Origin: Vibrio sp. ES.051
Lineage (GTDB): Bacteria; Pseudomonadota; Gammaproteobacteria; Enterobacterales; Vibrionaceae
Length of the DNA stretch: 64,000 nt
Direction of reading: 5' to 3'
Assembly (NCBI RefSeq): GCF_002563795.1
Contig: NZ_PDJL01000004.1
Location: 186,001-250,000, forward strand
In this document: piece after piece, positions 28,058 through 36,822 of the stretch
Layout of the letters: every line of letters starts with the position of its first letter
How positions within the stretch are numbered: the stretch's first letter is position 1
Notes under the pieces: model-generated
Databases searched by the model: none
Told to the model about the DNA's origin: nothing
What the model saw: the letters and a program-made list of their open reading frames with translations, nothing else
Made by a program: the position numbers and the translations under genes

Positions 28058-29527
28058 ATGAGTGCAGAATTGCTGCTTAACGTGACCCCGAGTGAAACTC
28101 GTGTGGCCATGATTGAAGGTGGAGTACTACAAGAAATTCATATTGAACGCGAATCGCGTCGCGGTATTGTTGGTAATATCTATAAAGGCAAAGTAAGCCG
28201 AGTATTACCCGGCATGCAAGCGGCTTTTGTCGATATTGGCTTAGATAAAGCCGCGTTTTTACATGCGTCTGATATCGTTCCTCATACCGAATGTGTGGCA
28301 GAAAACGAAAAACAGCAGTTTCAAGTTCGTGATATTTCTGAGTTGGTTCGCCAAGGCCAAGATATTGTTGTGCAAGTGGTGAAAGATCCCCTTGGTACCA
28401 AAGGCGCGCGTTTAACCACTGATATTACATTGCCCTCACGCTACCTCGTTTTTATGCCCGGCGCCAGCCACGTTGGCGTATCACAGCGCATTGAAAGTGA
28501 GAAAGAACGAGAGCGCTTAAAGAAGGTGGTCAGCAATTATTGTGATGAACATGGTGGCTTTATCATCCGCACTGCTGCAGAAGGCGCCGATGAAAAAGAA
28601 CTTTCTCAAGATGCGGCGTTTCTCAAACGTTTGTGGTTAAAAGTCATGGAGCGTCGCTCGAAATACAAAACGCGTTCAACACTGTATGGTGAGCTGGGTT
28701 TGGCTCAGCGTATTCTGCGCGATTTTGTTGGCACAGAGCTTGATAAAATCATGGTTGACTCTCGCCTCGAATACGAAAACCTGAAAGAGTTCACCTCTGA
28801 ATTCGTCCCTGAGTTAACAGACAAGCTTGAGCTTTACGAAGGCGACAAGCCAATCTTTGACATGTACGACACAGAGAACGAAATTCAACGCTCGTTAGAG
28901 CGTAAAGTCGAGCTCAAATCAGGTGGTTATCTGATCATCGACCAAACCGAAGCCATGACCACTATCGACATTAACACTGGTGCATTCGTTGGCCGTCGTA
29001 ATCTCGAAGAGACCATTTTCAATACTAATATAGAGGCGACTCAGGCCATCGCTCGTCAGTTACGTCTGCGTAATCTGGGCGGCATCATCATTATCGACTT
29101 TATCGATATGGCGTCCGAAGAGCATCGCCAGCGCGTGCTTACCTCATTAGAAACCGCACTGGCTAAAGACCGCGTAAAAACCAATATTAACGGTTTCACT
29201 CAGCTAGGCTTAGTGGAAATGACCCGCAAGCGCACGCGAGAAAGTATTGAACATGTTCTTTGTTCTGGTTGTCCTACTTGTGAGGGCCGTGGTAGCGTGA
29301 AAACGGTCGAAACAGTGTGCTTTGAGATTTTGCGTGAGATCACCCGTGTGAATCGTGCTTACGATGCTGACAACTTTGTCGTCTACGCCTCGCCGTTCGT
29401 CGCTGAAGCCTTGTTGGGTGATGAGTCTCATGCGTTGGCTGAGCTCGAAGTATTTATTGGTAAGCAAGTTCGAATTCAGGTTGAGCCCCTGTACATTCAG
29501 GAACAGTTTGACGTCGTAATGATGTAA
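28058..29527 (+). CDS. rng: Ribonuclease G
   Basis: A 489-residue endoribonuclease that matures the 5' end of 16S rRNA and degrades selected mRNAs. It aligns closely with E. coli RNase G: N-terminal MSAELLLNVTPSETRVAMI, an S1 domain (about 35-130), the catalytic RNase E/G core with DINTGAFVG and IIIIDFIDM supplying metal-binding Asp residues, and the zinc-link CSGCPTCEGRG. It ends EQFDVVMM like the E. coli protein. The ATG at 28058 has GAGG 7 bases upstream; the GTG two codons earlier is unlikely. Confidence 0.98.
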   Translation: MSAELLLNVTPSETRVAMIEGGVLQEIHIERESRRGIVGNIYKGKVSRVLPGMQAAFVDIGLDKAAFLHASDIVPHTECVAENEKQQFQVRDISELVRQGQDIVVQVVKDPLGTKGARLTTDITLPSRYLVFMPGASHVGVSQRIESEKERERLKKVVSNYCDEHGGFIIRTAAEGADEKELSQDAAFLKRLWLKVMERRSKYKTRSTLYGELGLAQRILRDFVGTELDKIMVDSRLEYENLKEFTSEFVPELTDKLELYEGDKPIFDMYDTENEIQRSLERKVELKSGGYLIIDQTEAMTTIDINTGAFVGRRNLEETIFNTNIEATQAIARQLRLRNLGGIIIIDFIDMASEEHRQRVLTSLETALAKDRVKTNINGFTQLGLVEMTRKRTRESIEHVLCSGCPTCEGRGSVKTVETVCFEILREITRVNRAYDADNFVVYASPFVAEALLGDESHALAELEVFIGKQVRIQVEPLYIQEQFDVVMM

Positions 29528-29538
29528 TTGGAAAATTT

Positions 29539-32500
29539 GTGAATTCTGGTGTTAACCATTTTGGGCGTTTTTGTGCGTGGAGCGTAGTCACTGTATTGGT
29601 TTTATTAGCCATATCAGTGACAACCCTGCGTATCACATTGCCACAACTCAACCACTTCCAAGGTGAGATCAAAACTTGGGTAAAGAAAAGCACAGGTTTC
29701 GATTTTGCTATCGACAATGTCGCCGGTGCTTGGCGAAACAACCACCCCTCTATTGCGTTACTTGGCTTAGAAGCCAATCTGCCGAATAATCAAGAAGCGC
29801 GTTTTGCCGTCGAAGAAATTCACATTGAATTCGATCTGATTCAATCTCTGGTTCAATTTAAGCCTGTTGTTGCCGATCTCACTATCCATAATTTAGCCTT
29901 GGATATCCACACGGTAGACCTTCTTCCGAGCTCGAGTCGCCAAGATAAAGAGCCTAAAGTGGATAAAAGCGAAGTTAAGTTGATTGACCAACTCGACTCG
30001 TTGCTTTTACGTCAATTTGAAGATTTTATCGTGACGGACTCACGTATTTGGTACCAGTCAGTGTCTGGTGAGACGCGTCGTTTGGACATCGAGCGACTCC
30101 GCTGGAGTAACCAAGGTCAGCGCCACTTAGCCGAAGGGACGGTGAGCATTGCGGATGCCAAAATTAACTCGCTGTTAGTAAGTGCTAACTTTAAAGATCA
30201 TGGCTCATTACGAGATGTGTCTGGTGAGTTTTACGTGAGTGCTCAAGATGTGTCTGTTACGCCTTGGCTTACTGCTTACATGCAAGAAGAATCCGGCGCT
30301 GAGTCAGGTAAAGTCAGCTTAAATACTTGGCTGACACTCAAACACAGCCAGCCTAATGATGCTTATGTCGAGTTATTACCATCTGAGCTGGTGTGGAGTG
30401 AAAATGGTCAGCATGATCTATTTATTGAATCTGGTATTTTTAATCTTCGACCAGACAAGCAAGGCTGGAAAGTAAATGGTCACTCACTTCAGATCCGAAC
30501 CGATGATACGCCATGGCCGGAACTGGACGCCGCGTTTGACTGGCAACCGGATGGTTGGACGCTTAACCTTTCGCAGCTAGATATTGAAGCACTCATCCCG
30601 CTGATAAAGCTTGCTCCCGAATCGGAGTTAACCAGTGATGTCATCAACAAACTGGCACCGAAAGGCCGAGTTGAAGATGTTCGCTTGTCCATGAACGGCG
30701 GTTTAGACACTTTGCGCTACTCCGCCGAACTGGATGAACTTGCGATGACCCAATGGGAACTGTTACCCGGGTTTCATCACGTACAAGGCAGCGTTTCTGG
30801 TGATTTAAATCAGGCAAAGGCGAAAGTAACCGTTATTGATGATGTATTTCCGTACGGTGATGTATTTCAAGCTCCGCTGAATATCAAACAAGGTGAAGTC
30901 GATATTATCTGGCAGCAAGATGAGAGCGGCTGGCGTTTATGGTCTGATAAAGTGACAGCAGCGACGCCTGATCTTCAAGTGCTGGGGGCCTTTCGACTTG
31001 ATTTTCCGAAAGAACAAAGCCCATTTTTATCGTTTTATGCCGAAGCGGATCTCTACAACGCGGGTGAAACATGGCGTTATCTGCCGACTCTGGCGCTCGG
31101 ACAAGACTTAACGGATTACCTCTCGACCGCGATTCAAGGCGGTAAAGTGAACACGGCTAAGCTGCTGTGGTATGGCGAGTTAGGGGATTTTCCGTACAAA
31201 GATCACAACGGGATGTTCCAAGCGTGGGTCGGATTAAAAGACGCAAAGTTTAGCTTTGATACCGCATGGCCAACCATAACGGATCTGCAGCTGGACTTGC
31301 TGTTTGAAAATGATGCCATGTATTTGGATTCTAAGTCCGCCACTTTAAATGGTGTCCATGCCAAGCGTATTACCGGACGAATTCCTGAGTTGGCGGAAGG
31401 TGGACACATTGAGATTGAAGCCAAAGCGAGCGCTCCGGGCAACGAAGTGCGTGACTACATGATGGCGACGCCATTGGTGGACTCGGTCGGGGCAGCATTG
31501 ACGGCGCTTCAAGTGAGTGGTCCGGTTGACTCTGAATTTCAACTTAATATCCCGTTTGACTTTGAAAAGGAGTCTCGCGCATGGGGGTATGCCGATTTAA
31601 CAGCAAACCGTGTCGATATTGAAGCGCCGCCAATGACGCTTGAGAAAGCCACAGGCCGTATCCACTTCGATAATGATGTGGTCACCACATCAGGTTTGTC
31701 GGCAGAGTTGCTTACCCAGCCTATTTCCCTTGATTTTCGTGGTGAGAGCGCGGAACCGGGATACAATGTGACGATTAATACATTAGGCGATTGGGACGTC
31801 GAGCCTCTTAAACCCTATATCGGTGAGCGTTGGTTAAACCTTGTTTCTGGGCATGCGCCGTGGCAAATGGATATTGATTTGCAACTCAACGATGTGGGGT
31901 TCACCTATCAGCTCGATGTCTTGGCGCAGTTAAACCGTTTGGCTAGCCAATATCCTTATCCGTTAGCCAAACAAGTTGGCGAGTTCGGGCAAGCAAAACT
32001 GCAGGCATCCGGCAACCAAGAAAGCATTTCTGCACGACTACAAATACCAAATGCTAAGTACCAAACCGAGATAGATATCTCCGGAGAGGTGCCTGTTCTG
32101 ACCGCCACTAATTTAATGATCGGCACTGGGGGCTTTAAGATCAGCCCAATTGTCGGACATGATGCCTCAGTGCGCGTCGATGAGCTTAACTTAGACCAAT
32201 GGTTGGCGTTTGCTCAGCGGCCAACCAATAAAGCGTCGTCTGTGCTCGAGAATATGCAGACGCCAACGCTTCCATTACCAACACGGATTGATATAGAAAC
32301 GCCAAACTTACAGTTTGGCGGGATTGAATTTCATGATGTGGATTTTTCGGCCAGTAAGAAGAATTTGAATTGGCAGTTGGATGTCAACAGTCAAGAAGTC
32401 AAAGGCAAAGCGAACTATCTTAAAGCGTATGACTTATCCGTCTCCTTAGAGCATTTACATCTGTATATTCCCGGGTTTGAAGAGATGACGAAGCAACGCA

Positions 32501-33417
32501 GTTCTATCTTTGCTAGCGAAGATCAAAGTGCGCCGTTGATCACGAGTTTTGATCGTAAGTTTCACGCTGAGGTTCCAAACTTAGCTTTGAGTATCGACGA
32601 CTTTTGGTTGCAAGGTTACAAAGTGGGGAAGGTGAATATTGATTTGCAGCGCCATGAAGATCGTTTGGAATGGAGAAACGTCACCTTTAGCAGCGGTAAA
32701 AACCGCATTGATATGAGCGGTTGGTGGGCGTTGACCAAAGATCGTAGCCACTCCAATCTGAAGGTGAAGATGAAAGGCGATAACAACACCGATCTTATGG
32801 AACGTTTTGGTATTACTTCGGGTATCCAGCAAGCCCCATTTGAGATCAACGCCAATATGGAGTGGGATGGCGCGCCATGGTCAATGAAAATCCCAACCTT
32901 GCAAGGAGACGTGTCGACGGAGTTCGGGAAAGGTGTGATCAGTGAAGTCAGTGGTGCGGCGCGTTTGCTAGGCTTATTTAGTCTTGATTCTATTATTCGT
33001 AAGATGCAGCTCGATTTTACTGACGTGTTCGATAAAGGTATGGCCTTCAACTCGATCACGGGCACGGGCAAGATTCAAGATGGGGTTTTCATTACCAATG
33101 ATATTATGATGGATGCTTTGGCGGGTGAAATGCAGATCCGTGGTATCGCCAATATGACTAACCGAATGGTCGATGCGGAAGTCAAGTTTACCCCAGACGT
33201 TACATCGGGCTTACCGATGTTAACGGCCTTTGCGGTCGCCCCTCAAACCGCGCTGTACGTATTGGCGATCTCAACGGTGATTTCTCCGGTGGTGGAAGTC
33301 TTTACTCAAGTCAACTATGAAGTAAAAGGGCCATTAGATTCCCCAACAGTGAAAGAAATTTCGCGAAGTAAAGGCGAATACAAGCTGCCAGAAAAGCTGC
33401 GTGAACAGGCCAAATAA
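29539..33417 (+). CDS. yhdP: AsmA-family envelope protein YhdP
   Basis: A 1292-residue AsmA-like protein, anchored by one N-terminal inner-membrane helix (about 16-36) and spanning the periplasm. The family is thought to form a hydrophobic groove carrying phospholipids to the outer membrane, redundantly with TamB and YdbH. The DUF3971 region fills the middle and the AsmA_2 region (about 1000-1280) is at the C terminus. Landmarks shared with E. coli YhdP include YLSTAIQGG, LRQFEDF and GKGVISEVSGAARLLGL. The start is a GTG at 29539 with GGA 7 bases upstream, 11 bases after rng. Confidence 0.95.
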   Translation: MNSGVNHFGRFCAWSVVTVLVLLAISVTTLRITLPQLNHFQGEIKTWVKKSTGFDFAIDNVAGAWRNNHPSIALLGLEANLPNNQEARFAVEEIHIEFDLIQSLVQFKPVVADLTIHNLALDIHTVDLLPSSSRQDKEPKVDKSEVKLIDQLDSLLLRQFEDFIVTDSRIWYQSVSGETRRLDIERLRWSNQGQRHLAEGTVSIADAKINSLLVSANFKDHGSLRDVSGEFYVSAQDVSVTPWLTAYMQEESGAESGKVSLNTWLTLKHSQPNDAYVELLPSELVWSENGQHDLFIESGIFNLRPDKQGWKVNGHSLQIRTDDTPWPELDAAFDWQPDGWTLNLSQLDIEALIPLIKLAPESELTSDVINKLAPKGRVEDVRLSMNGGLDTLRYSAELDELAMTQWELLPGFHHVQGSVSGDLNQAKAKVTVIDDVFPYGDVFQAPLNIKQGEVDIIWQQDESGWRLWSDKVTAATPDLQVLGAFRLDFPKEQSPFLSFYAEADLYNAGETWRYLPTLALGQDLTDYLSTAIQGGKVNTAKLLWYGELGDFPYKDHNGMFQAWVGLKDAKFSFDTAWPTITDLQLDLLFENDAMYLDSKSATLNGVHAKRITGRIPELAEGGHIEIEAKASAPGNEVRDYMMATPLVDSVGAALTALQVSGPVDSEFQLNIPFDFEKESRAWGYADLTANRVDIEAPPMTLEKATGRIHFDNDVVTTSGLSAELLTQPISLDFRGESAEPGYNVTINTLGDWDVEPLKPYIGERWLNLVSGHAPWQMDIDLQLNDVGFTYQLDVLAQLNRLASQYPYPLAKQVGEFGQAKLQASGNQESISARLQIPNAKYQTEIDISGEVPVLTATNLMIGTGGFKISPIVGHDASVRVDELNLDQWLAFAQRPTNKASSVLENMQTPTLPLPTRIDIETPNLQFGGIEFHDVDFSASKKNLNWQLDVNSQEVKGKANYLKAYDLSVSLEHLHLYIPGFEEMTKQRSSIFASEDQSAPLITSFDRKFHAEVPNLALSIDDFWLQGYKVGKVNIDLQRHEDRLEWRNVTFSSGKNRIDMSGWWALTKDRSHSNLKVKMKGDNNTDLMERFGITSGIQQAPFEINANMEWDGAPWSMKIPTLQGDVSTEFGKGVISEVSGAARLLGLFSLDSIIRKMQLDFTDVFDKGMAFNSITGTGKIQDGVFITNDIMMDALAGEMQIRGIANMTNRMVDAEVKFTPDVTSGLPMLTAFAVAPQTALYVLAISTVISPVVEVFTQVNYEVKGPLDSPTVKEISRSKGEYKLPEKLREQAK

Positions 33418-33451
33418 CTTACCGATTAAAATGGAATAAGGAAGGAAACGC

Positions 33452-34273
33452 ATGGAACGTGTTGGTATTATTCAAATGACATCGGGTCCAGATATCACCG
33501 CGAATCTGGACGTCATTGAAAAACAGTGTGCTTTGGCTGCCAAGCAAGGTGCCAAACTTGTTCTTACCCCTGAAAATACAGTGCTGTTTGCCAATCGCGA
33601 AGCGTACCATCAACATGCAGAGCCACTTGGTAGTGGCGTGATTCAACAACGACTCTCTGAAATCGCAAGAAAGAACCAGTTAACGCTGATTGTTGGAAGC
33701 ATGCCCATTCAAACTGCAAAAGGTGTTACAACCACAACGCTTGTATTGCCGCCACATGGTAAATGTATCGCTCATTATGACAAACTGCACATGTTTGACG
33801 TTGATGTGGCTGATGGACATGGCAGCTATCGCGAGTCGGATACATTTATGGCGGGTAATCAAATCGTAGTCGCAGAAACGGATATCGGCAGCGTAGGATT
33901 GAGCATTTGTTACGACGTACGTTTTCCCGAGCTTTATAAAGTATTACGCCAAGAAGGTGCGGATATCATTGTGGTGCCCGCCGCGTTTACCGCCGTGACC
34001 GGTAAGGCGCATTGGGAAGTTTTGTTACGTGCGCGAGCGATTGAAACTCAATGTTGGATACTCGCGAGTGGTCAAACTGGAACGCATCCTTGTGGACGAA
34101 ACACATGGGGACACTCCATGGTCGTTGACCCTTGGGGACGTATCCATAAACAGCTTCAGGATGAAGTAGGCTTATTAGTGACAGAGATAGATTTGTCACA
34201 AAGCCAACAAGTAAGGCAGAATATGCCGCTGACTCAACACAGTCGCTTTCAAAATGAATTGAGACGGAAATAA
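33452..34273 (+). CDS. Nitrilase-family amidase (probable deaminated-glutathione amidase)
   Basis: A 273-residue carbon-nitrogen hydrolase with the Glu-Lys-Cys triad at Glu41 (LVLTPENTV), Lys111 ([10 protein letters not shown]) and Cys153 ([12 protein letters not shown]). The KLHMFDV...YRES pattern matches the Nit1/YbeM branch that hydrolyses deaminated glutathione, a metabolite-repair reaction. Substrate is inferred from the branch, not proven. It has a strong ribosome site (AAGGAAGG) and lies 34 bases after yhdP and 11 before tldD. Confidence 0.9.
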   Translation: MERVGIIQMTSGPDITANLDVIEKQCALAAKQGAKLVLTPENTVLFANREAYHQHAEPLGSGVIQQRLSEIARKNQLTLIVGSMPIQTAKGVTTTTLVLPPHGKCIAHYDKLHMFDVDVADGHGSYRESDTFMAGNQIVVAETDIGSVGLSICYDVRFPELYKVLRQEGADIIVVPAAFTAVTGKAHWEVLLRARAIETQCWILASGQTGTHPCGRNTWGHSMVVDPWGRIHKQLQDEVGLLVTEIDLSQSQQVRQNMPLTQHSRFQNELRRK

Positions 34274-34284
34274 AAGAGCTAACT

Positions 34285-35730
34285 ATGAGCACAAACCAAA
34301 TAGAACAGGCACTCCTTGCCCCCAATGGTCTGACAGAGCAAGATATTGCTGACACACTTGCCAGCATTGCCACACGCCAGATCGATTATGCGGACATTTA
34401 CTTTCAGTCCAGCTGGCACGAGTCTCTGGTTCTAGAAGACAGCATCATCAAAGATGGTTCTTTTAACATTGACTGTGGTGTGGGTGTTCGAGCGGTGAGT
34501 GGTGAAAAAACTGGCTTTGCTTATTCCGACCAAATTCAGCCAGAAGGTTTAAAACAGAGTGCGATGGCAGCGCGCGGTATTGCTCAACAAGGGCAGAATG
34601 GCAAAGTTCAAGCGTTTAAGCGAACAGACAACCAAGCGTATTACGCCGCTGTGAATCCATTAGCTGAATGGGAAAAGCAGCAAAAAACAGAACTGCTCAA
34701 GTCACTTGATGCCTATATCCGTACCAAAGAGCCGTTGGTCAAAGAAGTTTCGATCAGTATCAGCGGCGTGCACGAGCAAATGCTGGTAGCGGCAACTGAC
34801 GGCACTTATGCCGGTGACGTTCGTCCTTTGGTGCGTTTGTCTATTAGTGTATTGGCGCAAAAAGGCGAACGACGTGAGCGGGGTAGTGCTGGTGGCGGCG
34901 GTCGTTTTGGCTATGACTTCTTCCTTTCTGAAACCGATGGCGTGAAAGAGGCATTTCATTATGCCGATGAAGCGATTCGCATGGCGTTAGTGAACTTAGC
35001 CGCAGAAGCCGCGCCAGCAGGCATGATGCCAGTGGTGTTGGGTTCAGGTTGGCCGGGCGTGTTGCTGCACGAAGCGGTCGGTCATGGTTTGGAAGGTGAC
35101 TTTAATCGCAAAGAATCTTCAGTCTTTGCTGGTAAAATCGGTCAACAAGTGACATCACCACTGTGTACTATCGTCGATGACGGTACATTGAAAGATCTGC
35201 GTGGTTCGCTCAACGTCGACGACGAAGGCGTCAATGGCCAATACAACACCCTCATCGAAAATGGCGTGCTAAAAGGCTACATGCAAGACAAGCTCAACGC
35301 GCGTCTCATGGGCGTGAACCCAACCGGTAATGGTCGTCGTGAATCTTACGCACATTTGCCGATGCCGCGCATGACCAACACCTACATGCTTCCAGGTGAA
35401 CATACGCCAGAAGAAATCATTTCAACGGTAGAGAAAGGGTTGTATGCGCCAAACTTTGGTGGCGGTCAGGTGGACATTACGTCGGGTAAGTTTGTGTTCT
35501 CGGCATCTGAAGCGTACTTGATTGAAAACGGCAAAATTACGCGCCCTGTTAAAGGGGCCACGTTGATTGGATCTGGTATTGAAGCCATGCAACAAGTGTC
35601 GATGGTTGGTAATGACTTAAGTATCGACAAGGGCGTTGGCGTATGTGGTAAAGCAGGGCAAAGCATTCCGGTGGGCGTTGGTCAGCCAACATTAAAGCTG
35701 GATTCACTAACAGTGGGTGGTACTGAGTAA
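34285..35730 (+). CDS. tldD: Metalloprotease subunit TldD
   Basis: A 481-residue catalytic half of the TldD/TldE (PmbA) protease. E. coli TldD/E matures microcin B17 and degrades CcdA. The zinc motif HEAVGH is at about 262-267, followed by [16 protein letters not shown]-terminal segment with [19 protein letters not shown] is conserved in both subunits. The partner pmbA lies about 8 kb downstream on the same strand. The gene ends with a strong hairpin shared with the convergent phoH-like remnant. Confidence 0.97.
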   Translation: MSTNQIEQALLAPNGLTEQDIADTLASIATRQIDYADIYFQSSWHESLVLEDSIIKDGSFNIDCGVGVRAVSGEKTGFAYSDQIQPEGLKQSAMAARGIAQQGQNGKVQAFKRTDNQAYYAAVNPLAEWEKQQKTELLKSLDAYIRTKEPLVKEVSISISGVHEQMLVAATDGTYAGDVRPLVRLSISVLAQKGERRERGSAGGGGRFGYDFFLSETDGVKEAFHYADEAIRMALVNLAAEAAPAGMMPVVLGSGWPGVLLHEAVGHGLEGDFNRKESSVFAGKIGQQVTSPLCTIVDDGTLKDLRGSLNVDDEGVNGQYNTLIENGVLKGYMQDKLNARLMGVNPTGNGRRESYAHLPMPRMTNTYMLPGEHTPEEIISTVEKGLYAPNFGGGQVDITSGKFVFSASEAYLIENGKITRPVKGATLIGSGIEAMQQVSMVGNDLSIDKGVGVCGKAGQSIPVGVGQPTLKLDSLTVGGTE

Positions 35731-35748
35731 CTCAATCGAATCGTTATA

Positions 35749-35776
35749 AAAAGAGCGCTCGTTGGAGCGCTCTTTT
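35749..35776. terminator. Bidirectional terminator between tldD and phoH-like remnant
   Basis: A 12-bp stem, AAAAGAGCGCTC with GAGCGCTCTTTT, and a 4-base GTTG loop, T-rich on both strands. It serves tldD on the plus strand and the convergent phoH-like remnant on the minus strand. Confidence 0.9.
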
Positions 35777-35796
35777 GTTTTGTGAGTCGGTGTTGA

Positions 35797-36262
35797 TTAC
35801 AGGTTTTCTTCAGCAAATTCCGCCAAGCGGCTACGAACCACGCCGTTAAGGTGAATATTCGCGCTGCCTTCAAAGTTCTTGAAGCGTTCGACCATGTAGG
35901 TCAACCCTGATGTCACTGGGGTGAGGTAATGGGAGTCAATCTGCGCCAAGTTACCTGAGCAGACGATTTTCGTTCCTTCGCCGCAGCGGGTGATGATGGT
36001 TTTGATTTGTGATGCGGTGAGGTTTTGACACTCATCAAGCAGCACAAACGCATTTTGAATCGAACGGCCACGCATAAAGTTGATCGATTTAAATTGAATG
36101 TTGGCTTTATCGCAGATGTACTTCAATGAGCCTTCAGTGCAGTGATCGTGTTTATGTAGCGCTTCCAAAGTATCGGTCACGGCGGTTAACCACGGCATCA
36201 TTTTCTCCTTGAAGAAGAATGTTGGTATCAAGTACAAACAGTTTCCGATCGGTATCGCCCAT
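35797..36262 (-). pseudogene. PhoH-like PIN/ATPase protein, internally deleted and frameshifted
   Basis: The gene still has its start: an ATG at 36262 with AAGGAG upstream and a PIN-domain N terminus, MGDTDRKLFVLDTNILL. At about 36210 the sequence jumps to what is normally the C-terminal third of the protein: EKMMPWLTAVTDTLEALH, then FVLLDECQNLTASQIKT (Walker B region), then SGNLAQIDSHYLTPVTSGL, ending at 35797. The two parts are out of frame; reading from the original ATG stops after 36 codons. The C-terminal part remains open as a spurious 196-codon frame. PIN-PhoH proteins of this type are about 460 residues, so roughly 300 codons including Walker A are gone. Non-functional as a PhoH ATPase. 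Confidence 0.85.
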
Positions 36263-36387
36263 AGCGTCTCCTTGCCGTCATACGACTCTGCATGCGAGTG
36301 GTTAGGTCGTTTCCAAATAGGTGTGAAGCGGCCTAATTCTGGTTGCTTGCAATAGAGGCTGTCGGGCTGATGTCGGCTAGTGTGCAA

Positions 36388-36822
36388 CCGAGTAGCAAGA
36401 CAACTTACTGCAAACCCGTGTTGATCCTAATCGTGTACTAACGCGCTTAAATTATATGCAATGGTTTTAAACGCCCCTCATTAGAAGTATACGTAATATT
36501 TACGTTCTACAACTTAATCATTGGCATGAGTATTTTACAATTTGATTGCATTTATAGTTTGGGAAAAAAAGTTTCCGCTTGATGCGGTTTCGGCGTGACC
36601 TAAATCACAGCTTCAAGTAAGATTAGCGACCTTTTTCTGCGTATAGGCTACGTCCGATTTATCATGTTGAGCTGGCTTAAAAATACTCAGTTCATACTGG
36701 AATGACGAACGCTATCGGCATAGCAGAAGCCAGAATCAGATCTAAACTATTATCCATGCCTACGGGCATGAGTAGACCAACAAGAAACACGAATCAAGAA
36801 CTAATAACGAGGTAGTCAATTC
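36388..36822. promoter_or_regulatory. Divergent intergenic region phoH-like remnant/rapA
   Basis: A 435-base non-coding stretch. It holds a strong CRP-like site (36594-36609), an AT-rich segment around 36505-36575, and a hairpin in the presumed rapA leader: CATGCC-TACG-GGCATG at 36755-36770, whose cUACGg tetraloop is unusually stable in RNA. The hairpin lies 52 bases before the rapA start. The rapA ribosome site is GAGGTAG. No small open frame with recognisable content was seen. Confidence 0.5.
36594..36609. promoter_or_regulatory. Putative CRP-binding site
   Basis: The sequence is CGTGA-CCTAAA-TCACA, one base off the CRP consensus TGTGA-N6-TCACA. It lies 213 bases upstream of the rapA start and about 330 bases upstream of the remnant's start. 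Which promoter it serves cannot be decided from sequence alone. Confidence 0.5.

Noticed and set aside
32616..33071. 151-codon minus-strand frame within yhdP
   Set aside because: It is a shadow of yhdP with no recognisable motif or ribosome site.
35797..36387. Single intact 196-residue PhoH protein
   Set aside because: The first ~60 residues are non-family sequence read from the promoter and the broken 5' part; only the last ~137 residues are PhoH-like, and Walker A is absent.
36565..36590. Possible terminator facing the phoH-like remnant
   Set aside because: Only a 4-bp GC stem (CCGC/GCGG) next to a T-run on the minus strand; too weak to call.
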